From CAZWRV01 sp964636325 (lineage in GTDB: Bacteria > Verrucomicrobiota > Lentisphaeria > Victivallales > GWF2-50-93), in NCBI GenBank assembly GCA_964636325.1, contig CAZWRV010000135.1:1-12272 (forward strand): 12,272 bases of DNA, in the 5' to 3' direction. Made by a program: the position numbers and the translations under genes. The notes under the pieces were generated by a model that was not told the DNA's origin, made no database searches, and saw only the letters and a list, made by a program, of their open reading frames with translations. Of this stretch, positions 1-6,961 are shown piece after piece. The stretch's first letter is position 1, and each line of letters opens with the position of its first letter.

Positions 1-42
1 GAAGCCGTGCTGAGCCGCGGTTGAGCTCGGCTCAACCCTCCA
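1..42. repeat. Structured dispersed repeat, copy 1 (cut by window edge)
   Basis: Bases 15-42 are identical to bases 6871-6898. The core is an 8-bp hairpin, GGTTGAGC (19-26), loop TCG, GCTCAACC (30-37), preceded by CCGC and followed by CTCC. In the second copy a further small hairpin and a GGAG arm lie upstream; here those bases fall partly or wholly before the window. It sits 33 nt before the start codon of the MarC-family gene. A REP-like element or a transcribed leader structure are both possible. Confidence 0.75.
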
Positions 43-75
43 CCGGAAGGAATCGGGTTTCAGAGGAGGATAATC

Positions 76-678
76 ATGGAATGGGCTGTGGTGATTAAGG
101 CGGCGATTACGCTGTTCGCGATCGTGAATCCTATAGGGAGCATACCGATATTCCTTCAGCTTACGAGCAAGATGTCCTCGCAGGAGAGGCAGCGGGCGTT
201 CAGGACCGGCGTCGTCGCCGCGGGGATTATCCTTTTCATCTTCATATTCGCCGGCGAGCGGATACTCGCGGACTTCTTCCAGATACGGCTTTCGGATCTG
301 ATGGCGGCCGGCGGACTGCTCCTGCTGATAATCGCGATCGACCATCTGATTTTCGGCTCGCTGGCGCGAGGAGTCCTGCAGGGCGACCAGCAGGATCCCA
401 GCCACATCGGCGCAGTCCCGATCGCATGCCCGATCCTCGCCGGGCCCGGTTCGATGATGGCGGTCCTGCTCACCTACTCGCAGCACGGACTCGGAGTAGC
501 AATACTTTCCGTGCTCATCGTGGTCGGAATAACCTGGCTCATCCTGCGCTTCATCGACCCGATTTACCGATTCATGGGCAAGACCGTGTGCACTGTGCTT
601 TCCAAGATACTCTGCCTCTTCATAGCGGCCATCGGGATGCGGCTGCTCATGGAAGGGCTTTCGCAGTATTTTAAGTAG
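76..678 (+). CDS. MarC-family integral membrane protein
   Basis: A 200-residue polytopic inner-membrane protein of the MarC (UPF0056) family. About six hydrophobic segments are visible (roughly residues 6-27, 45-63, 74-95, 112-133, 139-160 and 176-195). The family's paired motifs are present: NPIGSIPIF at 18-26 in the first segment and PILAGPGSM at 119-127 in the second half. Full length for the family. The start is supported by a strong GAGGAGG Shine-Dalgarno sequence at 64-70, a few bases before the ATG. The biochemical role of MarC proteins is not established; they were once linked to multiple antibiotic resistance but that link has been withdrawn, so no substrate is assigned. It is separated from the next operon by 124 nt of tandem repeats and appears to be a stand-alone gene. 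Confidence 0.93.
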   Translation: MEWAVVIKAAITLFAIVNPIGSIPIFLQLTSKMSSQERQRAFRTGVVAAGIILFIFIFAGERILADFFQIRLSDLMAAGGLLLLIIAIDHLIFGSLARGVLQGDQQDPSHIGAVPIACPILAGPGSMMAVLLTYSQHGLGVAILSVLIVVGITWLILRFIDPIYRFMGKTVCTVLSKILCLFIAAIGMRLLMEGLSQYFK

Positions 679-690
679 AAGAGGCGAGAA

Positions 691-763
691 GGTTTCGGGT
701 GTCGGGTTTCAGGTGTCGGCCATCGCGTGTCATAAGTCGCGAGTCGCTGGTCGCGAGTCATTA
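691..763. repeat. Two short tandem repeats, both of 14-bp period
   Basis: The gap between MarC and the operon holds two different tandem duplications with the same unit length. Bases 692-705 and 706-719 read GTTTCGGGTGTCGG and GTTTCAGGTGTCGG, differing at one base. Bases 736-745 and 750-759 are both GTCGCGAGTC, again 14 bp apart. No coding frame explains them. Confidence 0.7.
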
Positions 764-784
764 TAATGCGGTTTCCTGCCGCAT
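762..784 (+). promoter_or_regulatory. Possible -10 element and leader hairpin of the operon
   Basis: A perfect TATAAT lies at 762-767, 35 nt before the ATG at 803. No convincing -35 box sits 16-18 nt upstream. A 6-bp hairpin, ATGCGG (766-771) with CCGCAT (779-784), overlaps its end. The hexamer may be chance, so this is weak. Confidence 0.3.
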
Positions 785-802
785 ATAAAATAAAGGGTTC
801 AC

Positions 803-1987
803 ATGTCACACAAGATTTTGGACACTCTGCTCGTCGGCGTCGGAGGATATGGCGACAGCTATGTCAGAACATTCAAGGACGGCCTCGTCGGGAACTGCCG
901 GATAGCTGGCGCGGTCGATGCTGTTCCGTCGAAATGCCCCTCCGCCGACTACTTGAAGTCGCTGGGCTTAGAGATCGAACCCGACCTCTCCAAAGCGCTT
1001 TCGAGGCGCAAATACGACCTGGCAGTCCTTTCCACTCCGATCCAGCTGCACCATGACCACACGGTCACGGCATTGGAGGCCGGCTCGAACGTCCTCTGCG
1101 AGAAGCCCTTGTGCGCCGCAACAAGCGAGGCGTATGACATGCTCAAGGTCCGCGACAAGGCCGGGCTCAAGGTCGCAATAGGCTACCAGTGGTCGTTCAG
1201 CGCCGCGATACAGAAGCTCAAGGCCGACATCGCCAAGGGATTGTACGGCAGGCCCTTGCGCCTGAGGACCATCGTCCGCTGGATCCGCATGAAAAGCTAC
1301 TACACGCGCAACGACTGGGCCGGAATGCTGCGCGACAGCAAAGGAAGGCTCGTCCTCGACAGCCCCGTCAACAATGCCAACGCGCACTACCTCCACAACA
1401 TGTTCTACGTCCTTGGCAAGACTCCTTCCGCAAGCGCAGTTCCGCGGTCGGTCCAGGGCGAAATCTACCGTGCAAACGAGATCACAAACTACGACACTGC
1501 GGCTTTGCGCTGCCTCACATCCGACGGAGTGGAGATCATGTTCCTCGCCTCCCACGCGACCGAAACCAACCGCAACATCTGCTTCGAGTTTTTGTTCGAA
1601 GGCGGAAAGGTCTGCATGGACGCATCGAAGGTCGAGGAAATCTTCGGATATCCGAAGCGAGGCAAGGAAATTAAATACGGTTCGCCGAACGAAGGAGCCG
1701 AGCGCAAGCTGATCCTTACCGCCGAAGCCGTCATCGAAGGGAGGGAACCGCTCTGCGGAATAGAGTCATCCCTGAGCCACACGGCCTGCATGAACGGCCT
1801 TCAGAAGTCCGGCGACCCGATCATTGAGTTCCCGAAGGATCTAGTCCATACAGGAAAAACAGAGAGCGACTCCTGGAAATGGATCGAAGGACTCGACAAG
1901 GTCATGGATTCATGCTACGACTCATGGAAGCTTCCTTCTGAGGCGGGCGCGCCCTGGGCGCGGAAGGGAAGGGAGATAAAGCTGTAA
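803..1987 (+). CDS. Gfo/Idh/MocA-family oxidoreductase
   Basis: A 394-residue NAD(P)-dependent dehydrogenase of the Gfo/Idh/MocA family, which oxidises or reduces sugars, inositols and related polyols. The N-terminal Rossmann fold shows VGVGGYG at residues 11-17, and the family's EKP motif is at 100-102 (LCEKPL), followed by the alpha/beta substrate domain. In the region that usually carries the catalytic histidine it reads NNANAHYLHNM (190-200), with H195 and H198 as candidates and an Asn where the usual Asp is expected. There is no signal peptide, so it should be cytoplasmic. The ATG is preceded by AAAGGG at a usable distance. It is the first gene of a four-gene operon, 29 nt ahead of a second family member, suggesting consecutive redox steps on one sugar. 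The exact substrate cannot be read from the sequence. Confidence 0.9.
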   Translation: MSHKILDTLLVGVGGYGDSYVRTFKDGLVGNCRIAGAVDAVPSKCPSADYLKSLGLEIEPDLSKALSRRKYDLAVLSTPIQLHHDHTVTALEAGSNVLCEKPLCAATSEAYDMLKVRDKAGLKVAIGYQWSFSAAIQKLKADIAKGLYGRPLRLRTIVRWIRMKSYYTRNDWAGMLRDSKGRLVLDSPVNNANAHYLHNMFYVLGKTPSASAVPRSVQGEIYRANEITNYDTAALRCLTSDGVEIMFLASHATETNRNICFEFLFEGGKVCMDASKVEEIFGYPKRGKEIKYGSPNEGAERKLILTAEAVIEGREPLCGIESSLSHTACMNGLQKSGDPIIEFPKDLVHTGKTESDSWKWIEGLDKVMDSCYDSWKLPSEAGAPWARKGREIKL

Positions 1988-2016
1988 AAAAGAAAAACTT
2001 TCAATGGAGACTTACT

Positions 2017-3318
2017 ATGAAGACGAGATATGCGATCTGCGGGCTGAGTGTGCGCGGGATATACCACTTTGTCATGCCGCTGCTAGGCAGGAACCATTCC
2101 GGCGGCCCCAACTTCGACAGGACAAGCGAGCTGGTCGCCGTCCTCGACATAGACGAGGCCCGTGTCCGAGAGTTCTACCGCAAGGCGGGCATTGAAATCC
2201 CGTTCTACCTTCCCAAGGACTTCGCGCGGATGGTGAAGGAGGCCCGGCCCGACGTAATACTCGTCTCCAGCCGCGACTCCTCGCACTGCGAATACATCGT
2301 GAAGGGGCTCCGTTCAGGATGCGACGTCGTCGTCGAGAAGCCGATGGTGGTTTCGCAGAAGGAGGTTCAGCAGGTTGTAAAGGCGGAAAAGGAGACTGGG
2401 AAAAGGGTGCGCGTCGCCTTCAACTACCGCTACACTCCGACGCACAAGAAGCTCAAGCGGATGATCATGGAGGGGATGCTCGGCAGGATTACCAATGTGG
2501 AGTTCACATACAACTTGGACACCTTCCACGGCGCCAGCTACTTCTACCGGTGGAACAGGGAAAGGCAGTATTCCGGGGGCCTCTGCATACACAAGTGCAC
2601 GCACCACTTCGACCTGATCAACTGGTGGCTCGCCGACATTCCCGCCGAGGTGTATGCGTATGGCGCGCTCAACTATTATGGCGCCAAGGGCGCGCACCGT
2701 CCGCTGGGGAAAGGCGGGAGGCCGCTGCCGTCCGCGGAGGAGAAAAGGAACTGCCCGTATTTCAAGAGGCACTATGCCGGAAAAGCCAGGCCCGAGGATC
2801 CCGTGACGACCGGCTGGGACGGATTCAACCTGCCGTATGACGTCCAGTATCCTCCGGAAAAGCCCCGCTACATATACGACAAGGAAATCGACATCGAGGA
2901 CACCTACTCGGTCCTGGTCAGATACCGGAACGGTGCGTCTCTGGCATATTCGTGCAACTTCTCCACTCCGTGGGAGGGCTACATCCTGGGGATCAACGGC
3001 ACGGAGGGGCGCGCCGAGATCGTCCAGCACAGCAACCCGGATCCGACAGGGAAGACTTCCGCTGCGGGCCATAAGGACGAAATAATTTTCTATCCGCTTT
3101 TCGGCGGCAAGAAAATCATTGAAATACCTCCTGCCGCGGGCGGTCACGGCGGCGCGGACTTTGTGATCCAGCAGGACTTGTTCGGCAAGCCGTCGAAGGA
3201 ATCGCTCGAGCTTTCCCTTGTGGCGGGGAGCCGCGACGGGGGCTATTCGGTCGCGATCGGAGAGGCAGTCTGGCGTTCGATAAAAAACGGGAAGCCAATC
3301 AGAATATTTACTATATAG
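2017..3318 (+). CDS. Gfo/Idh/MocA-family oxidoreductase (second paralogue)
   Basis: A 433-residue dehydrogenase of the Gfo/Idh/MocA family. The N-terminal YAICGLSVRG (5-14) is a degenerate Rossmann glycine motif. VVEKPM at 105-110 carries the EKP signature, and the stretch 188-204 contains HKCTHHFDLINWW, matching the K-x3-H-H-F-D catalytic pattern of this family. An insertion around 215-290, rich in Pro, Tyr and Lys, follows, as in longer family members. The C-terminal strand segment ends with a GEAVWRSIKNGKPI-type tail typical of the family. GGAGA precedes the ATG by a normal spacing. It differs strongly from the gene before it, so the pair is not a recent duplication. The expected role is NAD(P)-dependent sugar oxidation in the cytoplasm; the substrate is unknown. 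Confidence 0.92.
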   Translation: MKTRYAICGLSVRGIYHFVMPLLGRNHSGGPNFDRTSELVAVLDIDEARVREFYRKAGIEIPFYLPKDFARMVKEARPDVILVSSRDSSHCEYIVKGLRSGCDVVVEKPMVVSQKEVQQVVKAEKETGKRVRVAFNYRYTPTHKKLKRMIMEGMLGRITNVEFTYNLDTFHGASYFYRWNRERQYSGGLCIHKCTHHFDLINWWLADIPAEVYAYGALNYYGAKGAHRPLGKGGRPLPSAEEKRNCPYFKRHYAGKARPEDPVTTGWDGFNLPYDVQYPPEKPRYIYDKEIDIEDTYSVLVRYRNGASLAYSCNFSTPWEGYILGINGTEGRAEIVQHSNPDPTGKTSAAGHKDEIIFYPLFGGKKIIEIPPAAGGHGGADFVIQQDLFGKPSKESLELSLVAGSRDGGYSVAIGEAVWRSIKNGKPIRIFTI

Positions 3319-3360
3319 CTTTGCCGAACATGAAAACAACATTGTCCAGGAGAAGGAAAA

Positions 3361-4413
3361 ATGAAGACACGCAGAAACCTGAGTCCGCAGGAGATGTTCC
3401 TCAGGATGGCGATCGAGCACAAGCCGGAGTTCCGCTTCGAAGGTAAAAGCGCGAAGGACTTCGAGAAATGGAAGGCCGAGGCCTTCCCAAAGGTTATGAA
3501 GACACTCGGCGACTTCCCCGGTAAAGTTCCGCCGAACCCCGAGCTTGTCGCGGAGTGGGAGCACGACGGGCTTGTGAAGCAGAAATGGCTGATAGACGTC
3601 GGCAGGCACATTTCCGCGGCGTTCCAGCTCAACAGGCCGAAGAAGGCGCCGAAGGGGAAAAGGCTTCCCGCCATATTGTGCTGGCACGGCCACGGCCAGT
3701 TCGGAAAGGAGGCGGTGATGGGCAACGACTCATCGCCGGAACTCAGGGAGTCCATCAGGCAGCACAACTACAGCTACGGCCACGAGATGGCGAAGAAGGG
3801 CTTTGCGACATTCGCAATAGACTGGATCGGCGCCGGCGAGAGGAACGACTCCCGCAAGCCGCACTTCAGGACAAACAACCACGGTCGCGACTGGTGCAAT
3901 CTCTACTACCTGAACGCCACCATGCTGGGGATGACCTCCATCTCAATCAACGTGGCGCACGGCATGGCCGCGACGGACTTTGCATGCACGCTGCCTGAAG
4001 TGGATTCCGGCAGGCTGGGCGTCATGGGATTGAGCGGGGGCGGCACGATGACGCTCTGGACCGCCCTCTGCGACCCGCGCTTCAAGGCCGCTGAAATAAT
4101 CTGCTACAGCGACCTCTGGGAGATATTCGGATTCAGGGACTTCAACTACTGCGGAATGCAAGTTTCCCCTGGACTCTACAAGCTGGTCGACCTGCCCGAT
4201 CTCCAAGGACTCCTCGCTCCGAAGCCGCTTCTGATCGACATTGGCGTCTACGACACCTGCTTCGAAGTCAGAGGCGCGATGAAATGCTACGAACAGGTAA
4301 AGAGTATCTACACCGCGGCAGGCGCCGCCGGCAAGCTTGATCTGGACTACTTCCCCGGCGAGCACGCATGGGGCGCAAACAAGTCCGAGGCATTCTTCAT
4401 GAGGCACCTTTGA
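3361..4413 (+). CDS. Alpha/beta hydrolase (acetyl-xylan-esterase/dienelactone-hydrolase-like)
   Basis: A 350-residue alpha/beta hydrolase. The oxyanion-hole segment WHGHG is at 108-112, the nucleophile elbow GLSGGG at 223-228 (Ser225), a likely acid at Asp298 (VYDTCF), and the catalytic His335 in PGEHAW. This is a full Ser-Asp-His triad, so the enzyme is probably active. The layout resembles the Abhydrolase_7/acetyl-xylan-esterase-like hydrolases common beside sugar oxidoreductases in planctomycetes and relatives. No clear signal peptide is seen, suggesting a cytoplasmic enzyme acting on an imported acylated or esterified sugar. AGGAGAAGG precedes the ATG. It lies 42 nt after the second dehydrogenase and 12 nt before the next gene, so it is co-transcribed. 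A peptidase or lactonase role cannot be excluded. Confidence 0.85.
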   Translation: MKTRRNLSPQEMFLRMAIEHKPEFRFEGKSAKDFEKWKAEAFPKVMKTLGDFPGKVPPNPELVAEWEHDGLVKQKWLIDVGRHISAAFQLNRPKKAPKGKRLPAILCWHGHGQFGKEAVMGNDSSPELRESIRQHNYSYGHEMAKKGFATFAIDWIGAGERNDSRKPHFRTNNHGRDWCNLYYLNATMLGMTSISINVAHGMAATDFACTLPEVDSGRLGVMGLSGGGTMTLWTALCDPRFKAAEIICYSDLWEIFGFRDFNYCGMQVSPGLYKLVDLPDLQGLLAPKPLLIDIGVYDTCFEVRGAMKCYEQVKSIYTAAGAAGKLDLDYFPGEHAWGANKSEAFFMRHL

Positions 4414-4425
4414 GGGAGGCCGGAG

Positions 4426-5598
4426 ATGAAACTGAATTTTGCGGCGGTTCTGCTCTTGCTGTCGGCCACGGCGACGATGTCCCAGGAGCCGCCGGCGCCC
4501 CCCAAGCTTCTGCTGGACAGCAGGGGCATAAAGAACAAGGCAAAGGGCATCGAGGCCGTTGAATTCTGGAATATCCTCGGCGACGGAAAGAGGGCCCTCG
4601 CCGTCTTCTCAAGCATCGGCAGGAAAACCGACGGCTCGTCCTGGGGCGTGGCATGGTGCGATCCGAAACAGATGGAGCCGCCCGAAATCCAGGGCCCGTT
4701 CGACTTTGAAAAGCCGATTGTCCCCGTGGAGATGGTCGGCGGAGGCGCTGCCCGGCCGGCGGCGGTGAAAATGTGGTGCTACAACTTCTTCCTCCAGGGC
4801 GACGCCCTCTATGCAGGCCCCGGGATGGCCGGCGAGGAGGCGCAGTGGATGGAGACCGGCAGGGAAATCTACATCTTCACGAAGGGTCAGGCCGAACTCG
4901 GGAAAAGATATTTCAACTGCGACATTTCAAGGTTCGGCGGGATCCTAGACGGGAAAGGGTATGCGCTCACCGCACGGCCCTTCAACCTGCAGTCCCTCGA
5001 CTTCACGGCAGGGCATGCCGAAACCTTCAGCCTCTTCAGGGAAAAATCACCCCAGACCCCTCACATCGTCCTCGCCGACGAAAGACGCAAATGCCTCTGG
5101 CTGATGACCAGGACGCACCTCTTCAGGTTCGTGCCCGGCACCAAGCAGATAGAGCCCATCCCGTGGGAAGGGTTCATCAAGTTGATGGAGTCAAAAATCC
5201 CCAAGGATTCCATCAGGATGTCCCTGCATGCAGGCAAGCTCTTCGTGACCTGCGGCGCCGGCACGGCGATCTCATACGATCCCGAGACCGGAAAGGGAGC
5301 GCTGCTCAGGGGAACCATCCCCGGCATCGAGGCGGATGGTGGAGCATCTGCAAAGTTTCCCGCCGGCTGCAGCTCGTTAATATACAAGGGTTATCTCATG
5401 GGCGGGATCGAGAAAGGCGCCGCACCAGGCCAGGACGTCCTTGTCGTCCGCAGCGAGGGCGGTAAAATGCCGCTCAGGATTCCGCGCGCCTGTTTCAAGG
5501 AGATGCGCGACAGCATGGAGCTCAGGGACATGGAGATTTCCGGCAAGGACCTGTTCGTGGCAATGAGGCACCAGGTCTACCTGATCCGGATGGAATGA
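4426..5598 (+). CDS. Exported protein of unknown family
   Basis: A 390-residue protein that I do not recognise. It starts with a probable signal peptide (Lys2, hydrophobic run at about 5-16, small residues at 13-17), followed by a Pro-rich stretch EPPAPPK. The mature part is rich in Gly, aromatic and beta-strand-forming segments, with recurring patterns such as GKLFVTCGAG, YDPETGKGALL and KGYLMGG (about residues 268-325) that resemble blades of a beta-propeller. No catalytic motif is evident. The start is backed by GGGAGG and GGAG just upstream, and the gene begins 12 nt after the hydrolase stop, so it is the last gene of the operon. An envelope sugar-binding or sensing role would fit the context but is inference only. 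Confidence 0.75.
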   Translation: MKLNFAAVLLLLSATATMSQEPPAPPKLLLDSRGIKNKAKGIEAVEFWNILGDGKRALAVFSSIGRKTDGSSWGVAWCDPKQMEPPEIQGPFDFEKPIVPVEMVGGGAARPAAVKMWCYNFFLQGDALYAGPGMAGEEAQWMETGREIYIFTKGQAELGKRYFNCDISRFGGILDGKGYALTARPFNLQSLDFTAGHAETFSLFREKSPQTPHIVLADERRKCLWLMTRTHLFRFVPGTKQIEPIPWEGFIKLMESKIPKDSIRMSLHAGKLFVTCGAGTAISYDPETGKGALLRGTIPGIEADGGASAKFPAGCSSLIYKGYLMGGIEKGAAPGQDVLVVRSEGGKMPLRIPRACFKEMRDSMELRDMEISGKDLFVAMRHQVYLIRME

Positions 5599-5605
5599 AA
5601 TTGAC

Positions 5606-5950
5606 TCACCCCTTGAAGATGAAATAGACCGCGGCCATCAGGCAGAGGCCGGCCCAGAGGTAGTTGAGCCTGACCGGCTCGTTCATGTAGAACAGGGAAA
5701 ACGGCACGAAAACCGCCAGCGTGATGACCTCCTGTATGATCTTGAGCTGTGGGAGCGTCAGGGCGCCGTGCCCAATCCTGTTCGCGGGAACCTGCAGCAT
5801 GTATTCGAAGAAGGCTATCCCCCAGCTAACGACGGCGGCATATATCCACGGCTTGGAGCTCAGGTTCTTAAGGTGGGCATACCAGGCGAAGGTCATGAAG
5901 ACATTCGACAGGCAGAGCAGGACGACCGTCTTTATCAGCGCCGAGGACAT
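5606..5950 (-). CDS. DMT-type small membrane protein (DUF486)
   Basis: A 114-residue integral membrane protein of the DUF486 family, related to small drug/metabolite transporters. Four hydrophobic helices are visible, and the N-terminal stretch LLCLSNVFMTFAWYAHLK matches the conserved start of the family, as does FFEYMLQVPANRIG in the middle. I place the start at the ATG at 5950, giving MSSALIKTVV as in relatives. A longer reading from a TTG at 5974 adds eight residues and would overlap the upstream gene; it is less likely. Its stop is 7 nt from the stop of the exported protein on the other strand, so the two operons converge with no visible hairpin terminator between them. The transported substrate is unknown. 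Confidence 0.88.
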   Translation of the reverse strand: MSSALIKTVVLLCLSNVFMTFAWYAHLKNLSSKPWIYAAVVSWGIAFFEYMLQVPANRIGHGALTLPQLKIIQEVITLAVFVPFSLFYMNEPVRLNYLWAGLCLMAAVYFIFKG

Positions 5951-5966
5951 AGCGGATGTATAGTCC

Positions 5967-6644
5967 TCATTCAAATATTATCGGTGCGAAGAACTCCGGC
6001 TGGTGGAAGTTGCAAACTCCGTTCGTCAGCGGCGCCCAGCTCGCCCAATGAGGGTGCGAAGTCCTGTCCGCGCACTTGTAGAAGTTCGCCCGCCACTGAT
6101 CCCCGGAATTGGGATGTACCGGCCCCAGATAGGGGTCGAATACGACGAATGGAAGCCTGTATTCAACGCACCACTCGACAGGCTCGGCAATCTCGGGATC
6201 GACCGTCGTCGGCAGCGAATGCGATATTTCGACGAGGCCGCCGACCTCGCGCGGGATGCTCCTCCACTTCCTGAAGCCGGTGGCCGTGCGCGTCGGATCC
6301 TCGATGAAGCTTAAGAGAAGCGTTCCGCCGGCGTTGATTTCGAAGTTGAAATAGCCCTTCCCCTGCCTCGGCTGGACGAAGAATTCGACGCAGCTGTCGC
6401 CGCACACCGACCCCTGGTACTGGGTCTGTACGGCCCTGACATACCTGTCCTTCACCTTGAACTGGACGAACAGCGAGTCCTTGTCGTGAAGGACACGAAC
6501 CGCGACATGAGGACGATGGTCGCTGCTCTTCTCATGGAAGTTGCCGACCACAAGCTCATCCGCAGTCCGCCATTCCCCTGCTCCGCCGAAGCCGGTTAGC
6601 GCGGGGGCTACCGCTGTTTTTCTTACAAGATAGCTTAAGCTCAT
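5967..6644 (-). CDS. CBM9-like carbohydrate-binding protein
   Basis: A 225-residue protein of the family 9-like carbohydrate-binding group (DOMON-type beta sandwich). Characteristic elements are SVCGDSCVEFFVQP (79-92), YFNFEINAGG (98-107), and the C-terminal block with GDQWRANFYKCAD (181-193), HPHWASWAPL (197-206) and FHQPEFFAPI (213-222). The family's aromatic residues that stack on sugars, such as Trp200 and Trp203, are kept. There is no signal peptide and no attached catalytic domain, so it spans the domain alone. No strong Shine-Dalgarno is seen before the ATG at 6644. It ends 16 nt before the proposed start of the DUF486 gene, consistent with co-transcription. The ligand is unknown; proteins of this type often occur near sulfatase and glycosidase genes. 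Confidence 0.88.
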   Translation of the reverse strand: MSLSYLVRKTAVAPALTGFGGAGEWRTADELVVGNFHEKSSDHRPHVAVRVLHDKDSLFVQFKVKDRYVRAVQTQYQGSVCGDSCVEFFVQPRQGKGYFNFEINAGGTLLLSFIEDPTRTATGFRKWRSIPREVGGLVEISHSLPTTVDPEIAEPVEWCVEYRLPFVVFDPYLGPVHPNSGDQWRANFYKCADRTSHPHWASWAPLTNGVCNFHQPEFFAPIIFE

Positions 6645-6709
6645 TTTTAAACCCTTGCTATATTTAAGGTCATGAGATTGGCTCCACTTTTCAAATATAA
6701 GTCATCCCG

Positions 6710-6800
6710 TTAAAAAGTCGAACTTAAAAACAGGTAGGACGCAAAATGTCCCATCATCCTGCGTATCATATGCGCGGAAAACGGGGATTCGACTTTTTAA
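6710..6800. repeat. 13-bp inverted repeat enclosing 65 nt
   Basis: TTAAAAAGTCGAA at 6710-6722 is the exact reverse complement of TTCGACTTTTTAA at 6788-6800. The whole is 91 bp, and each outer end reads TTAA. A miniature inverted-repeat element or an operator pair are the options. Confidence 0.65.
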
Positions 6801-6808
6801 AGTAACAT

Positions 6809-6831
6809 AAAACTGCGAACCTCGCAGTTTT
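6809..6831 (+). promoter_or_regulatory. Perfect 10-bp hairpin in the PcfJ leader
   Basis: AAAACTGCGA (6809-6818), loop ACC, TCGCAGTTTT (6822-6831). The stem ends in a T run, so it could act as an attenuator or weak terminator. The T run continues into GTCG, which can instead pair with the downstream CGACAAA repeats, allowing alternative folds. Confidence 0.55.
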
Positions 6832-6849
6832 GTCGACGAAAAACGCGAC

Positions 6850-6898
6850 GGAGGGCGACGCTTGTCGGAACCGCGGTTGAGCTCGGCTCAACCCTCCA
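6850..6898. repeat. Structured dispersed repeat, copy 2 (double hairpin)
   Basis: The last 28 bases (6871-6898) match 15-42 exactly. The unit folds as an outer arm GGAG (6850-6853) with CTCC (6894-6897), enclosing a short hairpin CGAC-GCTT-GTCG (6856-6867) and a longer one GGTTGAGC-TCG-GCTCAACC (6875-6893). It lies 63 nt upstream of the PcfJ-like start codon, in the same orientation relative to the following gene as copy 1. Confidence 0.75.
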
Positions 6899-6903
6899 GA
6901 AGA

Positions 6904-6934
6904 CGACAAAGCTCTCGACAAAGTTACCGACAAA
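6904..6934 (+). repeat. Three CGACAAA repeats, 12-bp period
   Basis: CGACAAA occurs at 6904-6910, 6916-6922 and 6928-6934, an exact 12-nt period. The flanks are less conserved (AAGCTC, AAGTTA). The array ends 27 nt before the PcfJ-like ATG and a reverse copy lies at 6829-6835. The spacing resembles iterons or a multi-site operator. Confidence 0.65.
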
Positions 6935-6961
6935 AGACATGTGAGTTTCAAGGGGACATAA

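Larger units (their letters stand above)
6645..6961. promoter_or_regulatory. Structured 317-nt divergent intergenic region
   Basis: The region separates the divergent CBM9-like and PcfJ-like genes and has no coding frame I trust. From left to right it holds a 13-bp inverted repeat (6710-6722 and 6788-6800), a perfect 10-bp hairpin (6809-6831), a double-hairpin repeat (6850-6898) and three CGACAAA heptamers at exact 12-nt spacing (6904, 6916, 6928). An inverted copy, TTTGTCG, lies at 6829-6835. AGGGGA shortly before the ATG at 6962 is the PcfJ-gene ribosome binding site. It should carry promoters for both genes, but I could not pick out clear hexamers. Confidence 0.6.

Noticed and set aside
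2314..3693. 459-codon - strand open frame over the second dehydrogenase and the hydrolase
   Set aside because: It overlaps two genes with clear family motifs on the + strand and shows no domain of its own; long antisense frames are common in GC-rich coding DNA.
5599..5605. Terminator between the convergent operons
   Set aside because: Only 7 nt separate the two stop codons and no hairpin with a T tract is visible.
5951..5974. Extended TTG start for the DUF486 protein
   Set aside because: The family's conserved N-terminus begins at the internal ATG, and the extension overlaps the CBM9-like gene.
6904..6934. CRISPR array
   Set aside because: The repeat is only 7 nt with 5-nt spacers, and there are just three units and no cas gene.
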